A stretch of DNA of 64,000 nt from Bacteroidales bacterium UBA4772 (GTDB taxonomy: Bacteria; Bacteroidota; Bacteroidia; Bacteroidales; VadinHA17). Location of the stretch: assembly GCA_002403305.1 (NCBI GenBank), contig DHHM01000010.1, positions 62,001-126,000 on the forward strand, written 5' to 3'. Position 1 is the first letter of the stretch; each line of letters starts with the position of its first letter. Made by a program: the position numbers and the translations under genes. This document shows positions 33,422 through 44,300 of the stretch, piece by piece. The notes below the pieces were generated by a model. The model had not been told where the DNA came from. It did not search any database and saw only the letters and a program-made list of their open reading frames with translations.

Positions 33422-35110
33422 TTATTTCCTTACCTCAAATGGCAATGACTGAATTATCCTTTCTCCGTCAGGGGTGACTCCGGCAAGGATGATAAGAAAC
33501 CTTCCGGGCGTATCGGGCACCGTCAGTGACACCTTTGCAGGTTCGTTAATGGCAAGTCTGAAATCCGGATCCCAGAAAAGGGTATTTCTGGTATCAGGAC
33601 AATTTTCTGTCAGGGGAGCCTGCCCGACAGGAAGGGCCTCCCCGGCCAGAAAGCCATAGTTTAAAAAAATCCCCGACTCGGGAAGATCAATTCCCGCAAA
33701 ATCGCCATGTCGGGATATTATGCTTATAATCCCCCCGAAGGTCTCATCGCCCTTCAGGTACAATTGATTGATAACTTCTATCCGGGATATTTTTGAAGGA
33801 CTCACCGCAAGGACTCTTGCCGGGTCATCAACCGCAACCAGATCTACAAGCAGAAGCGGGTCAAAGTTATTCAGGCCGGCCTGTGTGCCAATCACCTTGA
33901 AATACTTCTCCCCTTTGCTTCTCCTGACCCTGACCATAGTAGGCAATCCATTGAAGTATTCTTCAAGTGTTGGCAACTCAATGTAATCATCCAGGACCAG
34001 GATATCATCCGGGATCCCGTAAAATGCCCGGCTTCCCCTTGGTTCAGCGGATAACTGTTGAACCGTATCAATGTGGAAATAAGCTTCCAGCTGTTCATTT
34101 AGAGCCATCCTGAATGCAGCTGCGCGTTCCTCTGCCGAAAGTTCAAATATACCTGTTGAGAGAGTGACAGGGATTGTACAATAGTCGTTATCCACCAATA
34201 TTTTAGAATCAGGGCCTGCTGCCTTTTCAGGACACAGGAAAAGATCCTTTGCTCCCCTGTGGTCAGGCAGGGAAAAGAAGAAGTGACCGGCAGAGTCTGT
34301 ATGCATGGCCATAAAGTCCTTCTCTTCACCCAAAATTGACAAACTTACTCTCTTGTAAGGCAGTGACCTGCCGGTAGTCTGCTCTGTAAGGGTGCCTGTA
34401 ATTGAGATGCCACGGCTTTCAATATTATGGTATCTGTCTGAAATAACCAGATCACTCATCTGCGGCCTCGTAAAACCGTCAAATACTGATTCCTCAGGCA
34501 CAACTGACAGACACAGGCCTCTCAGGGAAGAGCCGGATGTCAAATCGGCCTCCAGAAAAATGTGCATGGAGTCGCGAGGAGTATAGCATGATTTGTCTGT
34601 ACTGATACTGAGAGGGTTGTCTGAATGATGCAGGTTGTCTCCATCGGTGAGGCTTTCCTTTGCTTCGGTGCCATGGTTAGCTTCCTGAACCTCATTACGT
34701 TGAGGAGATATTATTTTGATGCCAATGTTTGGATAGTGGCCAGGTCCGTAATTGCGCATAAATCTTGTATATGCACGCAAATAGTAGGTACCGGTCATCA
34801 TATCGCCCGGTAGAGTGAGAGATCCTGATGCATGGGAATCTTCAACCAGGAACTTGCCTGCCGATATCCTACCTCCCTCTGGTGTAATAAGTTCACAATA
34901 GAGCACCCGGCTCTGAAGCGTATCAGCCATCTCTTCACCCCTGAGGAGAAAGGCAGAAAAGTAAATTGGTTCTCCGGCGATGTAAAGATTACGGTCAGAG
35001 AACAAGATGACACTCTCACCAGGGGATGGATTCATTATCTGCCTTCCGGAAAATCCCGAAGTGACAGGCAGTATAATCAGCAATAATATCTGAAGGATAC
35101 GATTATTCAT
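33422..35110 (-). CDS. Secreted MG2-like protein with a barrel-less TonB-plug-like domain
   Basis: 562 residues with a signal peptide (MNNRILQILLLIILPVTSGFSG). The first part looks like the MG2 (alpha-2-macroglobulin-like) domains of Bacteroidota: VILFSDRNLYIAGEPIYFSAFLL and GTYYLRAYTRFMRNYG. A carboxypeptidase-regulatory-like stretch (ITGTLTEQTTGRSLPYKRVSLSIL) follows. The C-terminal third resembles a TonB receptor plug (PLLLVDLVAVDDPARVLAV, KISRIEVINQLYLKGDETFGGIISII), but no barrel follows. It is the last gene of the STN-receptor operon, one base after the DUF4249 gene. Function unknown. Confidence 0.75.
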   Translation of the reverse strand: MNNRILQILLLIILPVTSGFSGRQIMNPSPGESVILFSDRNLYIAGEPIYFSAFLLRGEEMADTLQSRVLYCELITPEGGRISAGKFLVEDSHASGSLTLPGDMMTGTYYLRAYTRFMRNYGPGHYPNIGIKIISPQRNEVQEANHGTEAKESLTDGDNLHHSDNPLSISTDKSCYTPRDSMHIFLEADLTSGSSLRGLCLSVVPEESVFDGFTRPQMSDLVISDRYHNIESRGISITGTLTEQTTGRSLPYKRVSLSILGEEKDFMAMHTDSAGHFFFSLPDHRGAKDLFLCPEKAAGPDSKILVDNDYCTIPVTLSTGIFELSAEERAAAFRMALNEQLEAYFHIDTVQQLSAEPRGSRAFYGIPDDILVLDDYIELPTLEEYFNGLPTMVRVRRSKGEKYFKVIGTQAGLNNFDPLLLVDLVAVDDPARVLAVSPSKISRIEVINQLYLKGDETFGGIISIISRHGDFAGIDLPESGIFLNYGFLAGEALPVGQAPLTENCPDTRNTLFWDPDFRLAINEPAKVSLTVPDTPGRFLIILAGVTPDGERIIQSLPFEVRK

Positions 35111-35111
35111 C

Positions 35112-36275
35112 TCAATAAGGCCAGAAATCAGGTTTGATATTTGAACCACCGTAAAAGAGACAATCTACGCAATCGTCACTTAAAAGTACCATGTAGAAGT
35201 TGTCTTCATCCCCCATTAGCCAGGCAGGATAGTCTGACGGAGTGATCTCGGCAAAACCATGTTCGAGGAGGACTGGCGTGCAGTATCCAACATACTCGAT
35301 TTCAAGACCTTGAACATAGCTGATAAAGATACGCTTCGATTTAACAGTTTCGGCACTGAAGAAACCGAGCACTTCCTGATCAGGATCAGTCATATTGTGG
35401 AGATTACCGGTGATTGAGAGGGGCTGTCTTTCGTACAGGCCCCCCAGTCCGGTTCCGTTGATCCGCATCTGATCCCAGTAGGAGTAGGCCTCTTCACTTA
35501 GGGCCGCCTGTTCTACCAGCAGGCTGTATCCGTATATAAGTCTTGATGTATGACTGCTTGCAAAATTGAGCGGGAATTTACTGTACCTGTTCTCCTGCAG
35601 ATTGGTTGTTGAGAGTGTATATATTTCCTTTACTCTTTGTGTTAACCAGCATACTTTTCTTGAATAGTCAGGTGGATAAATGTGATGAACAGTACCGTCA
35701 TAATACCACTCCCTGGGATAGTCGACCCGGTATTCCCATGTCTCGGTAATATCCCATTTAAAAAACCGGCTTGTGAAATCTGCGGCATCAAGATCGATGT
35801 AAAAGCGAATACCCTTTTCCGGTTGACCAGTATACTGTGAAACAATCTCATCAATCTCATAATATACATCCCCCACATCAGGACAAGGGGGCATCCGGTC
35901 AAAATCAGATTGTATGGATGTGCCGTCCGGAGTTATGATATTGATCTTAAAAGACTTTCCGGGAGTGAGATGCTCACTGTCAATATAAACTTCGTAAACT
36001 CCAGGTTCTTCCTGAGACTCCTGCATTGCGAACTGGTTCTTCTTATCATCCGATATGCGCACTGCACAACCTGATACTGGTATAAACAGCGGATCACTTA
36101 CCGGAGAAGCCATTGAGACCGTAACTGTTTGATATTCAGAGCTACTATTTATCTGCCCAAAGACCACATATTTATTTACAGCCTCCGGGGGAATGTCAGG
36201 CTGATAGGGTGTGATGCACGATGGAATCATACATAGTATGACCGGCAAGACCTTTATAATACTAATCCGACACAT
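35112..36275 (-). CDS. DUF4249 outer-membrane lipoprotein
   Basis: 387 residues from the ATG at 36275, which overlaps the end of the TonB receptor gene by 14 bases. A lipoprotein signal ends at Cys20 (ILCMIPSCITPYQPDIP). The body matches DUF4249: KYVVFGQINSSSEYQTVTVSMASPV, a regular beta-sandwich start, then long strand-rich segments. DUF4249 proteins usually accompany TonB-dependent receptors and may play a SusD-like surface role, though this is not proven. Co-transcribed with its neighbours on both sides. Confidence 0.85.
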   Translation of the reverse strand: MCRISIIKVLPVILCMIPSCITPYQPDIPPEAVNKYVVFGQINSSSEYQTVTVSMASPVSDPLFIPVSGCAVRISDDKKNQFAMQESQEEPGVYEVYIDSEHLTPGKSFKINIITPDGTSIQSDFDRMPPCPDVGDVYYEIDEIVSQYTGQPEKGIRFYIDLDAADFTSRFFKWDITETWEYRVDYPREWYYDGTVHHIYPPDYSRKVCWLTQRVKEIYTLSTTNLQENRYSKFPLNFASSHTSRLIYGYSLLVEQAALSEEAYSYWDQMRINGTGLGGLYERQPLSITGNLHNMTDPDQEVLGFFSAETVKSKRIFISYVQGLEIEYVGYCTPVLLEHGFAEITPSDYPAWLMGDEDNFYMVLLSDDCVDCLFYGGSNIKPDFWPY

Positions 36276-39036
36276 AGTTTCCAAGTTTAAAAACCCATGT
36301 GGCTGTAAAAACAGGCACACCAATGACGGAATACTTATAACTTCTTATCATGCCGTTCTGAGTCCGGTAATAAACGGAATAGGCATTATCACGCCCGGTA
36401 GCATTGTAGAGGTTAAGCACGAAGGAATTATGGAGGAATTTATTCTTCCTCAGATCCCCCTCCAGGGTGAGGGAAAAATCTGCGCGAAAATAATCAGGGA
36501 TACGGTGGAAATTCCGCTTTGAATAATCCAGATAGGGTGACCCATCAGCATAATAAGCCGATTCGGGGTAGGTGACCGGTTTGCCGGTCTGGTATGTCAG
36601 TATTGAAGATAAGAAGACGCGCCTGGTGAAATAATAGTTCAGAACGGCAGTCAGTGAATGAGGTATGTCGAAGTTAGAAGGATATACCTCTCCGTTGTTG
36701 ATTCTGAACCATGAGTGGTTGCCATCAACCTGTATAAAGGACCTTGACCAGGTATACGAAATCCATCCCTCAAGCTTACGTCTGCTGCGTTTTATATAGA
36801 GCTCAAGGCCGTAGGCCCTGTGATTCCCCTGCAAGACTGCGGTCTCAACCGGATCATCGCTCAGAAAGTCAGCTCCGTCCCTGAATTCTGAGTAATTGCG
36901 GGTCAGCTTCAGAAATGCTTCAGCCGAGAATTCGAGACCATTTTTCGGAAGAGTACGGAACAGTCCCGCAGACCACTGGTTACTTCTGGAGGGAAGAAGA
37001 TGATAATCAGCAAGTTTCCATTGAGTATTAGGAGCCACCGTTGTGATGGTATTGAGCATAAAGAGGTTCTGATGCATCTGGTTGAATGACAGCTTTACAG
37101 AACCATCTCTGTCGGTTTCAAAGTTCAGTGAAGCACGTATCTCTGGTTCATGATACCACCTGATGATACTGTTCCTGCCGAAGATCAGTGTGTCTTCAAT
37201 ATATCTCGGATCCCTTGGCGCCCCTTCCATATATTTACAGGTTGAGGTGGGGCCAACAGGATTATATACCATATATCTGATCCCTAGATTCAGATTTATC
37301 CTGCTGGAAATATCGTACTGATGTGTAATAAATAATGAATTTTCGATCCCTCTTTCGACACCAAGTTCAATCTTGTTTCTCAATGACATTTCGCCGTATG
37401 GCAAGACTGTTCCCCTGTCCAGCAGATAGAAAATCATCTCGGACCCATATTCAAGAGTACTCTTCTCATTCAATACATGCCTGAAGTCGGCACGTATTTC
37501 ATAATGCCCCATTTTATAGGCATGCCGGTAAGCTGACGGAGGCTGCTGCCTGTCAATGGTTGAGAAACCGTACTGTGAACCCGCCAGGGATATCTCACCA
37601 CGGAGAGCGTTGGTATAATTATGGCCGAGGATGATTGATGCGCCATTGTTGTAATAGTCATAGCTGTTTAAGTCGGACAGGCTGAAACGATCATAACTCC
37701 TGTAGAAGAACATTGAGAGCTGCGTCTTGCGGAAATCCCGGTTTATTCCTAATGAAAAATCGTTGAAGCCGGCACTGCTATTACTGATGGTCGGATCTTT
37801 GATTCTCGTAAGGATCCAGTCGGAATAAGATGAACGTGCACTGAACAGGAATGAACTGGTATCTTTCTTCAGGGGGCCTTCAAATACCAGGTTGGCACTT
37901 ACAGGACTGATCCCTCCGTGGACGGTGAACAGCTTTCTGTTGCCCTGCCGGGATGTGACATTGAAAACCGAAGCAAGCCTTCCTCCATACTTTGCCGGAA
38001 CGTATCCCTTATAAATAGAGAGGTCCCTGATGATGTCAGAATTGAACGCCGGGAAAAACCCAAACAAATGAAAGGTGTTGTAAACAGGTATCTTGTTGAA
38101 ATAAAATCCATTCTGGTCGGAACTGCTGCCACGGACATTAATACCTGCCGTTCCTTCACCAACGGTGACAATCCCTGGAAGAGTAGCAGAGATCTTAATT
38201 ATGTCACGTTCCCCCATCAGCATGGGTAACGTTTTAATTGATTTCATTGAAACCTGATCAAACCCGGGTTCCTTGGCACGTATATTTGCATGGCGTTCGC
38301 CGCTTACAACTATCTCCTTTAATTCAACAGCGGTCTTTCTGATCCGGAGGACAAAACTGTCATCGGAATAAACTTCGAACAGGTATTTCTTTCTCGCATA
38401 ACCGAGGAATTCAATCTGCACGTTATAGGTTCCCGGCATGAGCGTAAGGTTGAAAAAGCCGTTCACATCCGTGACTACCCCTGTTTTGGCTTCTGTGATA
38501 TAAACTGCAACAAAATGCAGAGGCTCCCCCGTCTCTTCATCAATGACCCGCCCGAGCGCCTTAACCCTGTTGTTGGCTACGTTTTCACCGGGCCTGCCTA
38601 TGATTATAGTCTGCGTAACCCCTGACCCCCTGCCTGTGAGGTAACGCTCTTCGCTAGCAGTCATTGCCTCTTTCTTTTTGACCGGCAGAACATCCTTGTC
38701 AGCTATCTGAGCGTATGCGGGAAGTTCCGCAAGAAGTCCCCCTCCTGGCAGCACAACCAGGTCACCATACCATTCTGAAACCTTCAGGTCTGACCCTGAC
38801 AGAATACGGGTCAGGGCCTCCGAAACAGCAACAGAGTATGCATCAAGAGTTATTTTGAGCTTATCTACCCACTCGTCACGGTAGAAAATTCTTACTCCGG
38901 TCTGATCGAAGACCAATCCGGAAAATTCCTTAAATGTACTGTTCTTCAGATGACAGTCCATGGTATTTTCCTGGGCCGCAAGCTGCGGCAGGCATGCAGT
39001 AACAATTAACCATATGATCAATAGTCTTGACTTCAC
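36262..39036 (-). CDS. TonB-dependent receptor with N-terminal STN domain
   Basis: 924 residues. Signal peptide (MKSRLLIIWLIVTACLPQLAAQ), an STN (secretin/TonB short N-terminal) domain (about 25-100, FKEFSGLVFDQTGVRIFYRDEW), a carboxypeptidase-regulatory-like domain (about 158-240, GRVIDEETGEPLHFVAVYI), a plug (LPGIVTVGEGTAGINVRGSSSDQNGFYFNKIPVYN) and a 22-strand-type barrel ending in ATWVFKLGNYVSD. The GTG start forms GTGA with the preceding stop. STN domains in such receptors often signal to a FecR/ECF-sigma pair, but none is adjacent. Substrate unknown. Confidence 0.9.
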   Translation of the reverse strand: MKSRLLIIWLIVTACLPQLAAQENTMDCHLKNSTFKEFSGLVFDQTGVRIFYRDEWVDKLKITLDAYSVAVSEALTRILSGSDLKVSEWYGDLVVLPGGGLLAELPAYAQIADKDVLPVKKKEAMTASEERYLTGRGSGVTQTIIIGRPGENVANNRVKALGRVIDEETGEPLHFVAVYITEAKTGVVTDVNGFFNLTLMPGTYNVQIEFLGYARKKYLFEVYSDDSFVLRIRKTAVELKEIVVSGERHANIRAKEPGFDQVSMKSIKTLPMLMGERDIIKISATLPGIVTVGEGTAGINVRGSSSDQNGFYFNKIPVYNTFHLFGFFPAFNSDIIRDLSIYKGYVPAKYGGRLASVFNVTSRQGNRKLFTVHGGISPVSANLVFEGPLKKDTSSFLFSARSSYSDWILTRIKDPTISNSSAGFNDFSLGINRDFRKTQLSMFFYRSYDRFSLSDLNSYDYYNNGASIILGHNYTNALRGEISLAGSQYGFSTIDRQQPPSAYRHAYKMGHYEIRADFRHVLNEKSTLEYGSEMIFYLLDRGTVLPYGEMSLRNKIELGVERGIENSLFITHQYDISSRINLNLGIRYMVYNPVGPTSTCKYMEGAPRDPRYIEDTLIFGRNSIIRWYHEPEIRASLNFETDRDGSVKLSFNQMHQNLFMLNTITTVAPNTQWKLADYHLLPSRSNQWSAGLFRTLPKNGLEFSAEAFLKLTRNYSEFRDGADFLSDDPVETAVLQGNHRAYGLELYIKRSRRKLEGWISYTWSRSFIQVDGNHSWFRINNGEVYPSNFDIPHSLTAVLNYYFTRRVFLSSILTYQTGKPVTYPESAYYADGSPYLDYSKRNFHRIPDYFRADFSLTLEGDLRKNKFLHNSFVLNLYNATGRDNAYSVYYRTQNGMIRSYKYSVIGVPVFTATWVFKLGNYVSD

Positions 39037-39782
39037 TCTTGTCTGATGGAATTGTAAAAACTCATCACTTCACTCATGGTACCGTCGGCAGCTCTCTTAA
39101 CATTGATCCGACGCCTGGTAAGATATTCCCTTACGGCTCTTCTGCTCCTCTCATCCAGAGCCTCGCAGAAGGTCTTGTTGTTCCGGTATCTGACTATATT
39201 ATACCCTTCAAGGATATTCATCTCTCTCCTTGGCAGTGAGAATGAATAGTAACGTGCACCGTAAAAACTGTCAGGCTTAAGATCCTTCCTCCACAGATAC
39301 CCTATTCTGGTAGGACCATCCCCGACGATCTGAAATATCTGCTTTACAGTATCCTGAAGGGGAATAAGCCTGAAAATCATCCCCCTGAAACTGAATCCCT
39401 CCAGCCATGCTTCAGAAATTATAATCAGGTTATCTGCTCCTGAAGGAGTATGAAATTTCAGTAAGAGATGTTGATTATATATATCATAATTCAGCATCAG
39501 GTCTGAGTAGGTAGTACCCCGGACTGTCACTGAACCTGTATCGAAGCGTGAATCTGCAAGATACTGGTTGCCCTCTGTACTTGTGGGAAGGAAAAAACTG
39601 TAGTATCTGCCGTTGATAATCATGGGATCAGACCCGTAAACGGGGTCTGAAATATTGAAATTATGTTGAGCAACAACAGACTGTATCAGCCCCAGCAGAA
39701 GCAACGGGAAGAATAACCAGGCAGGAGTATGTCCCTTAAATATGTTCAGGTTGTCAATTCTACCCTTTCCAGGCGGTTTCAT
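39033..39782 (-). CDS. Secreted protein of unknown function, first gene of the STN-receptor operon
   Basis: 249 residues. A hydrophobic stretch (AWLFFPLLLLGLIQSVVAQ) after a short charged lead looks like a signal peptide. The rest is strand-rich, with YSDLMLNYDIYNQHLLLKF and a basic C-terminal third. I do not recognise the family. It overlaps the receptor gene by four bases and a promoter-like GTACTTTG lies on the minus strand at 39828-39821, so it is the operon's first gene. Its consistent pairing with an STN receptor would be worth testing for a periplasmic partner role. Confidence 0.7.
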   Translation of the reverse strand: MKPPGKGRIDNLNIFKGHTPAWLFFPLLLLGLIQSVVAQHNFNISDPVYGSDPMIINGRYYSFFLPTSTEGNQYLADSRFDTGSVTVRGTTYSDLMLNYDIYNQHLLLKFHTPSGADNLIIISEAWLEGFSFRGMIFRLIPLQDTVKQIFQIVGDGPTRIGYLWRKDLKPDSFYGARYYSFSLPRREMNILEGYNIVRYRNNKTFCEALDERSRRAVREYLTRRRINVKRAADGTMSEVMSFYNSIRQE

Positions 39783-39860
39783 TTTTTACTGTCCAACATG
39801 CATTATAATAAAATACCCTGCAAAGTACAACATTTTACTTTAATGGTAAGGACTACCTGT

Positions 39861-39898
39861 TGAAAAAGAAAGAGGTTGCCTGCGAACAGACAGCCTCT
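39861..39898 (-). terminator. Rho-independent terminator after the SusCD operon
   Basis: Arms 39871-39882 and 39887-39898 pair over 12 positions with one mismatch around a CGAA loop. Read on the minus strand, the hairpin is followed by a T-rich run (39870 down to 39861). It lies 44 bases after the SusD stop. Confidence 0.85.
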
Positions 39899-39941
39899 TA
39901 ATAATAAGGTCACCAGATGATCGGTCGCCCGTAAACTACTC

Positions 39942-41381
39942 TCAGTTTACGTCCCAGAAAATCGGTGTTGAAATCAGGTCTCCGCCAATAGCTGAAGCAG
40001 CAGCGGTATAACTTGCATTGTTCAATGTCTGCTCACTTACAGGATAGGGGAATCTTATAGGGATTTCATCATACGAGGTAATAAGGGATCCCACATTGAA
40101 TGTTGGATAGTCCATACGTCTCCAGGTGGTATATCCTTCCAGTCCCCGTGTATATAATGCTATCCAGGCTTGGGTTCCTATTTTCTGCCTCCAGTTTCCT
40201 GTTGCAGTGGCATATGCTACACTTGGCTGAGCAATATAGGTGTCGGCATCAGCTTCCAGCCCACCCCAGAACATGATTGAGGCTTTAATGCCAGCCTCAT
40301 AGTGGGCACTTGCTGTACCGCCAACGGAAAATCCTCTTTCGACTGCCTCGGCAAGATAAAAGCGCACCTCATCATATGTCATTATTATTCCGGGGAAATT
40401 GGGTTGATGAATTGCATCTGCTAAATGAGAGTAGAGAGAGTAGGGGCTTTCATAACCGTATTGCCCTCCTGAATAAACACCGCCTATGGTTGTAAAATAG
40501 AGCGGTCTTCTCGGATCTGACAGGTTATTCATTATGTCCACAATCGTATTAGCAGGGACAAAGTCGTTCCTTCCGCTCTGAACAAGATCCTCATAAAGCG
40601 GGTTGGTATGTGTTGCTGAGAGGAACCGGAAAAGTGCATTATCATCATTGGAAGTAAAGAGGCCTCCGCTGACTGCAGCCTCTGCTGTGGACTTGGCAAG
40701 AGTAGCATTTGCATCTGCCATGTTGATTGCCAGCTTAAGCTTGAGAGAGTTGCCAAACTTTTTCCATTGTGTAACATCACCACCGTAAATCAGGTCAGCG
40801 GAGCCAAAACTTCCCTCTGAGTCGTCCAGATCACTGAGAGCTGCATTTACCCTGGATATCAGATCCAGATAAATCTCAGCATCATCATCATACTTCGGGG
40901 AGATCATTTCTATATCCATTGCTTCTGAATATGGTATATCACCAAAGATGTCCACGAGGTTCTGGAAGGAATATACATTCAGCAACTCAATGATGGCCAG
41001 CTTGTTTGCCTTCTCGATCTCGCCGACAGCACTGGTTGGGGTAGTCGCTTCAATCAGCAAGTATGCTTCCTGCAAGTCCTTGAGGATACCCTGATAATAC
41101 TGTCTGAACTGGTTGTCAGGAATGCTCCTGTTGACCAGGTCATAGTTTGCCTCGTCAATATAGGTACACTCCGTCCAGTACTGAGCCATCAGCTTGAAGA
41201 TGTTAAGGTTAACATTTGTGGATGAGATAGCACGTGCCAGAAGACGCTCGGCATTGCTGAAAAGGGACTCACCCTCAACAATGGCAGGATTCTTTACATC
41301 AGTATTGAATTCCTCGAATTTATCGGTACAGGCTGCGAAAGAGGCAACCAGCATCAATAATATTAAATATTTCTTTTTCAT
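39942..41381 (-). CDS. SusD/RagB-family nutrient-binding outer-membrane lipoprotein
   Basis: 479 residues from the ATG at 41381 (an in-frame TTG at 41390 is unlikely). Lipoprotein signal MKKKYLILLMLVASFAAC with Cys18. The helical TPR-like fold fits the SusD_like_2 subgroup: FEEFNTDVKNP, LNVYSFQNLVDIFGDIPYSEAM, YGGDVTQWKKFGNSLKLKLAI, MTYDEVRFYLAEAVERG and WIALYTRGLEGYTTWRRMDYP. It caps the SusC channel on the cell surface and binds the glycan or peptide ligand. It lies 11 bases after susC. The ligand is unknown; no hydrolase gene adjoins. Confidence 0.93.
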   Translation of the reverse strand: MKKKYLILLMLVASFAACTDKFEEFNTDVKNPAIVEGESLFSNAERLLARAISSTNVNLNIFKLMAQYWTECTYIDEANYDLVNRSIPDNQFRQYYQGILKDLQEAYLLIEATTPTSAVGEIEKANKLAIIELLNVYSFQNLVDIFGDIPYSEAMDIEMISPKYDDDAEIYLDLISRVNAALSDLDDSEGSFGSADLIYGGDVTQWKKFGNSLKLKLAINMADANATLAKSTAEAAVSGGLFTSNDDNALFRFLSATHTNPLYEDLVQSGRNDFVPANTIVDIMNNLSDPRRPLYFTTIGGVYSGGQYGYESPYSLYSHLADAIHQPNFPGIIMTYDEVRFYLAEAVERGFSVGGTASAHYEAGIKASIMFWGGLEADADTYIAQPSVAYATATGNWRQKIGTQAWIALYTRGLEGYTTWRRMDYPTFNVGSLITSYDEIPIRFPYPVSEQTLNNASYTAAASAIGGDLISTPIFWDVN

Positions 41382-41392
41382 GATCTTCAATA

Positions 41393-44300
41393 TTAGAATT
41401 GTATTTTAATGTTGAAACCGTAATTACGGGTGGTAGGCATTACACCGCTCTGCCACCCCTGTATATTACCTGCGCTCTGGCTTGCTTCAGGATCAGCATA
41501 AGGTAGGTTCTTATGAATTATCCAGAGATTCGATCCGACAAATCCAATTGAAGCTCCATTAATAAAAGTCTTGGCCAGAAGTGTCTTGGGAAGATCATAT
41601 GAAAGAGTCACCTCTCTAAGTTTGACATATGATGCATCGTATATAAACCCTGTATTCGGGTTTCTTGCATATCCGAAGAGACGATAGTTGCCGCCGGTTA
41701 CACGCTTTGTGTTGGGTGTTCCGTCAGCCAGTACGCCGTCAAGAACGACACCGCCGCTGTTCGGATCACCGCCGGTTGCTGCATCACCATAGACAGGATC
41801 CCTGACCGGATTGCCAAGGTCATTGGTAAAGACTGTTTCCGGATAAAGCCCGGTAGCCATACCGTACCACATATCAAGAGAGAAGATGTCTCCGCCTTTC
41901 TGAACATCAACAAGAGCACTCAGGCGCACCCCCTTGTAGTTGAAAGAGTTCAGTATACCTCCGGTCCAGTCGGGATTCACATTTCCAAGGATATTGTCAG
42001 AGGTTGTTGATATTGCATAATAACCGGTTGAGTTAATTACCCGCTCACCGTTGAGATAGACATAATCGGTCCCCTGGATCGTACCGTAAGGTTCTCCTAC
42101 GCGGGCATTGATGGTAACACCACCCTGCAGGCGTGCGAGCTGAAGGTTAGTAATTCCCTCCTGCAGTTCAACAACTTCATTAGCGTTCTTTGCAAAGTTC
42201 AGAACAATATCCCAGGAGAAGTCTGACACCCTTACAGGATTAAGCATCAGGCTCAGTTCGATACCTTTGTTCTGAATCTCACCGGCATTGACAAACTTTG
42301 AAACATACCCTGTTGCAGAAGAGACGGAAACAGGAAGAATCTGGTTTACGGTATTTGATTTGTAAAGTGCAAAGTCAAGCCCCATCCTGTTCTTGAAGAC
42401 GCTTAACTCCAATCCGGCTTCAATACTCTTGGTGCGTTCCGGCTTAAGCCCCGGGTTGTTCTTGGTGCCTGCAACAGATACCATAGGTATGCCGTTGAAG
42501 GGAGCCTCCGGATCGTATGTATCCAGTATGCTCGCCCATGGGGCATCGTTACCTACTTCTGCATAATTCACCCTGACTTTACCAAGGTCAAGCCAGGATG
42601 CGCCAACCAGCTGCGAGAAGAGGAAGCTTCCCGATATTGAAGGATAAGGATATGTCCAGTTGTCAGAAGGCAAAGTAGACGACTGGTCAATACGGTAAGT
42701 GGCATCAAGGTAAAGCGTGTTGGCATAACCGAAGGAGACGCTTCCGAAATAACCGTTCAGGCCTATCTGGCGGAACGATTCATATGGAACCTGCATGGGA
42801 TTAACGCTGTTACTAAGGGCATAGACTTCAGGGACACTCAAGCCACCTGATGTACCTTCATATAGTCTGTCCTCCTTATTCCTGCGTATGTTTACTCCCA
42901 GTAAGCCATTGAAATTAAGGTTCTCTGTTATATCCTTCTTAAAGGTTGCCATCAGGTCAAAGTTGGCTTCCAGGAAAGACCTGGTGTACCTTGAGTATCC
43001 GGAAGTGGCCTCATCACGCTGCGGGCCCATTTCACCGGCGCATGAAAGAACTGCTTTCCTCTCTTCCTGAAGTTCGGAATACTGATCAACAGAGACACGG
43101 CCCATGAAGCTCAACCATTCTGTTGCTTTCCAGTCAACCTGAGCATAACCCAGGAGGCGGTTCCTTTCATCCGACTGGTAGTTTCTGAACCTGACCCAGT
43201 AGGGGCTGTCCCAGTATAGCCCAACCGGATCATCATAATAGGTCCTGTTCCATGTAACATTCTGCTGGCCTGACGCTTCAAAGAGATCCTCCAGCTGCTT
43301 GACATCCACGTTAACCTGCCACCACTGACGGAAAGACGATAGAATGTTGTCACTGTAACCAGTAGAGTTACGGCCTCTGCCACCTGTGTTAATAAAGTTT
43401 GCTGACGCACTTACCTTAAGGTTCTTAAGTACATTGTACGACCCGTTAAACAAAATGTTGTTCTTCTTCAGCAAGCTGTTTGGCATTATACCATTCTGGG
43501 TTTGATTGGTGTAACCGAGCCTGAAAGCTGCTTTGTCATCTCCACCGGTGACATCAATGCTGTTCGTATATGAAACTGCCCTGTCAAAGAATGTTATCGG
43601 ACCATTTTCAGCAGCCATCCAGGGAGTCTTCTTTCCAAAGTTGGGTGATTCCGGAACGAATGCATCCCACTGGTAAACCATAAGACTCGGATTGAACCTT
43701 TCACCCATTGATGCATCTTCATAGAATGGCACAACGAGATCATCAGTACCGTCACCGTCAAGGTCAAACTCTTCCAGACCAGGGTAATCCCCTTCGCTGT
43801 AATAAGGTCCGTAGCCACCGCCATAGCTTAGCTGGTAGGTTGGAAAAGTGCTTTTGTCAATAACTCCGATTGTTACATTGGAACTGAATGTCACGCCAAC
43901 TGCACGGCCTGCCTGGGCGGATCCTTTTTTGGTTGTTATCATTATGACGCCGTTGGCTGCCCTGGCACCGTAAAGTGCCGACGCAGCCGCACCCTTAAGG
44001 ACATCGATAGACTCAATATCGTTGGGGTTTATGTCTGAAGCAGCATTACCGTAGTCGTACCCTGCACGTCCCCTCAACTGACCAGAGTTATTGGTATTGG
44101 AGTTGTCTACAGGCACACCGTCAATGACGAAGAGAGCCTGGTTGTTACCGGTAAGCGACTTACTTCCACGGATAACAATGTTTGATGATCCCCCCATGTT
44201 CCCGCTCACCTTGACACTTACACCAGCCACCTTACCTGAAAGAGTATTCACGAAGTTGTCTGTCTTGACTGCCGCGATGGCTTCTCCGTCAAGAGCCTGT

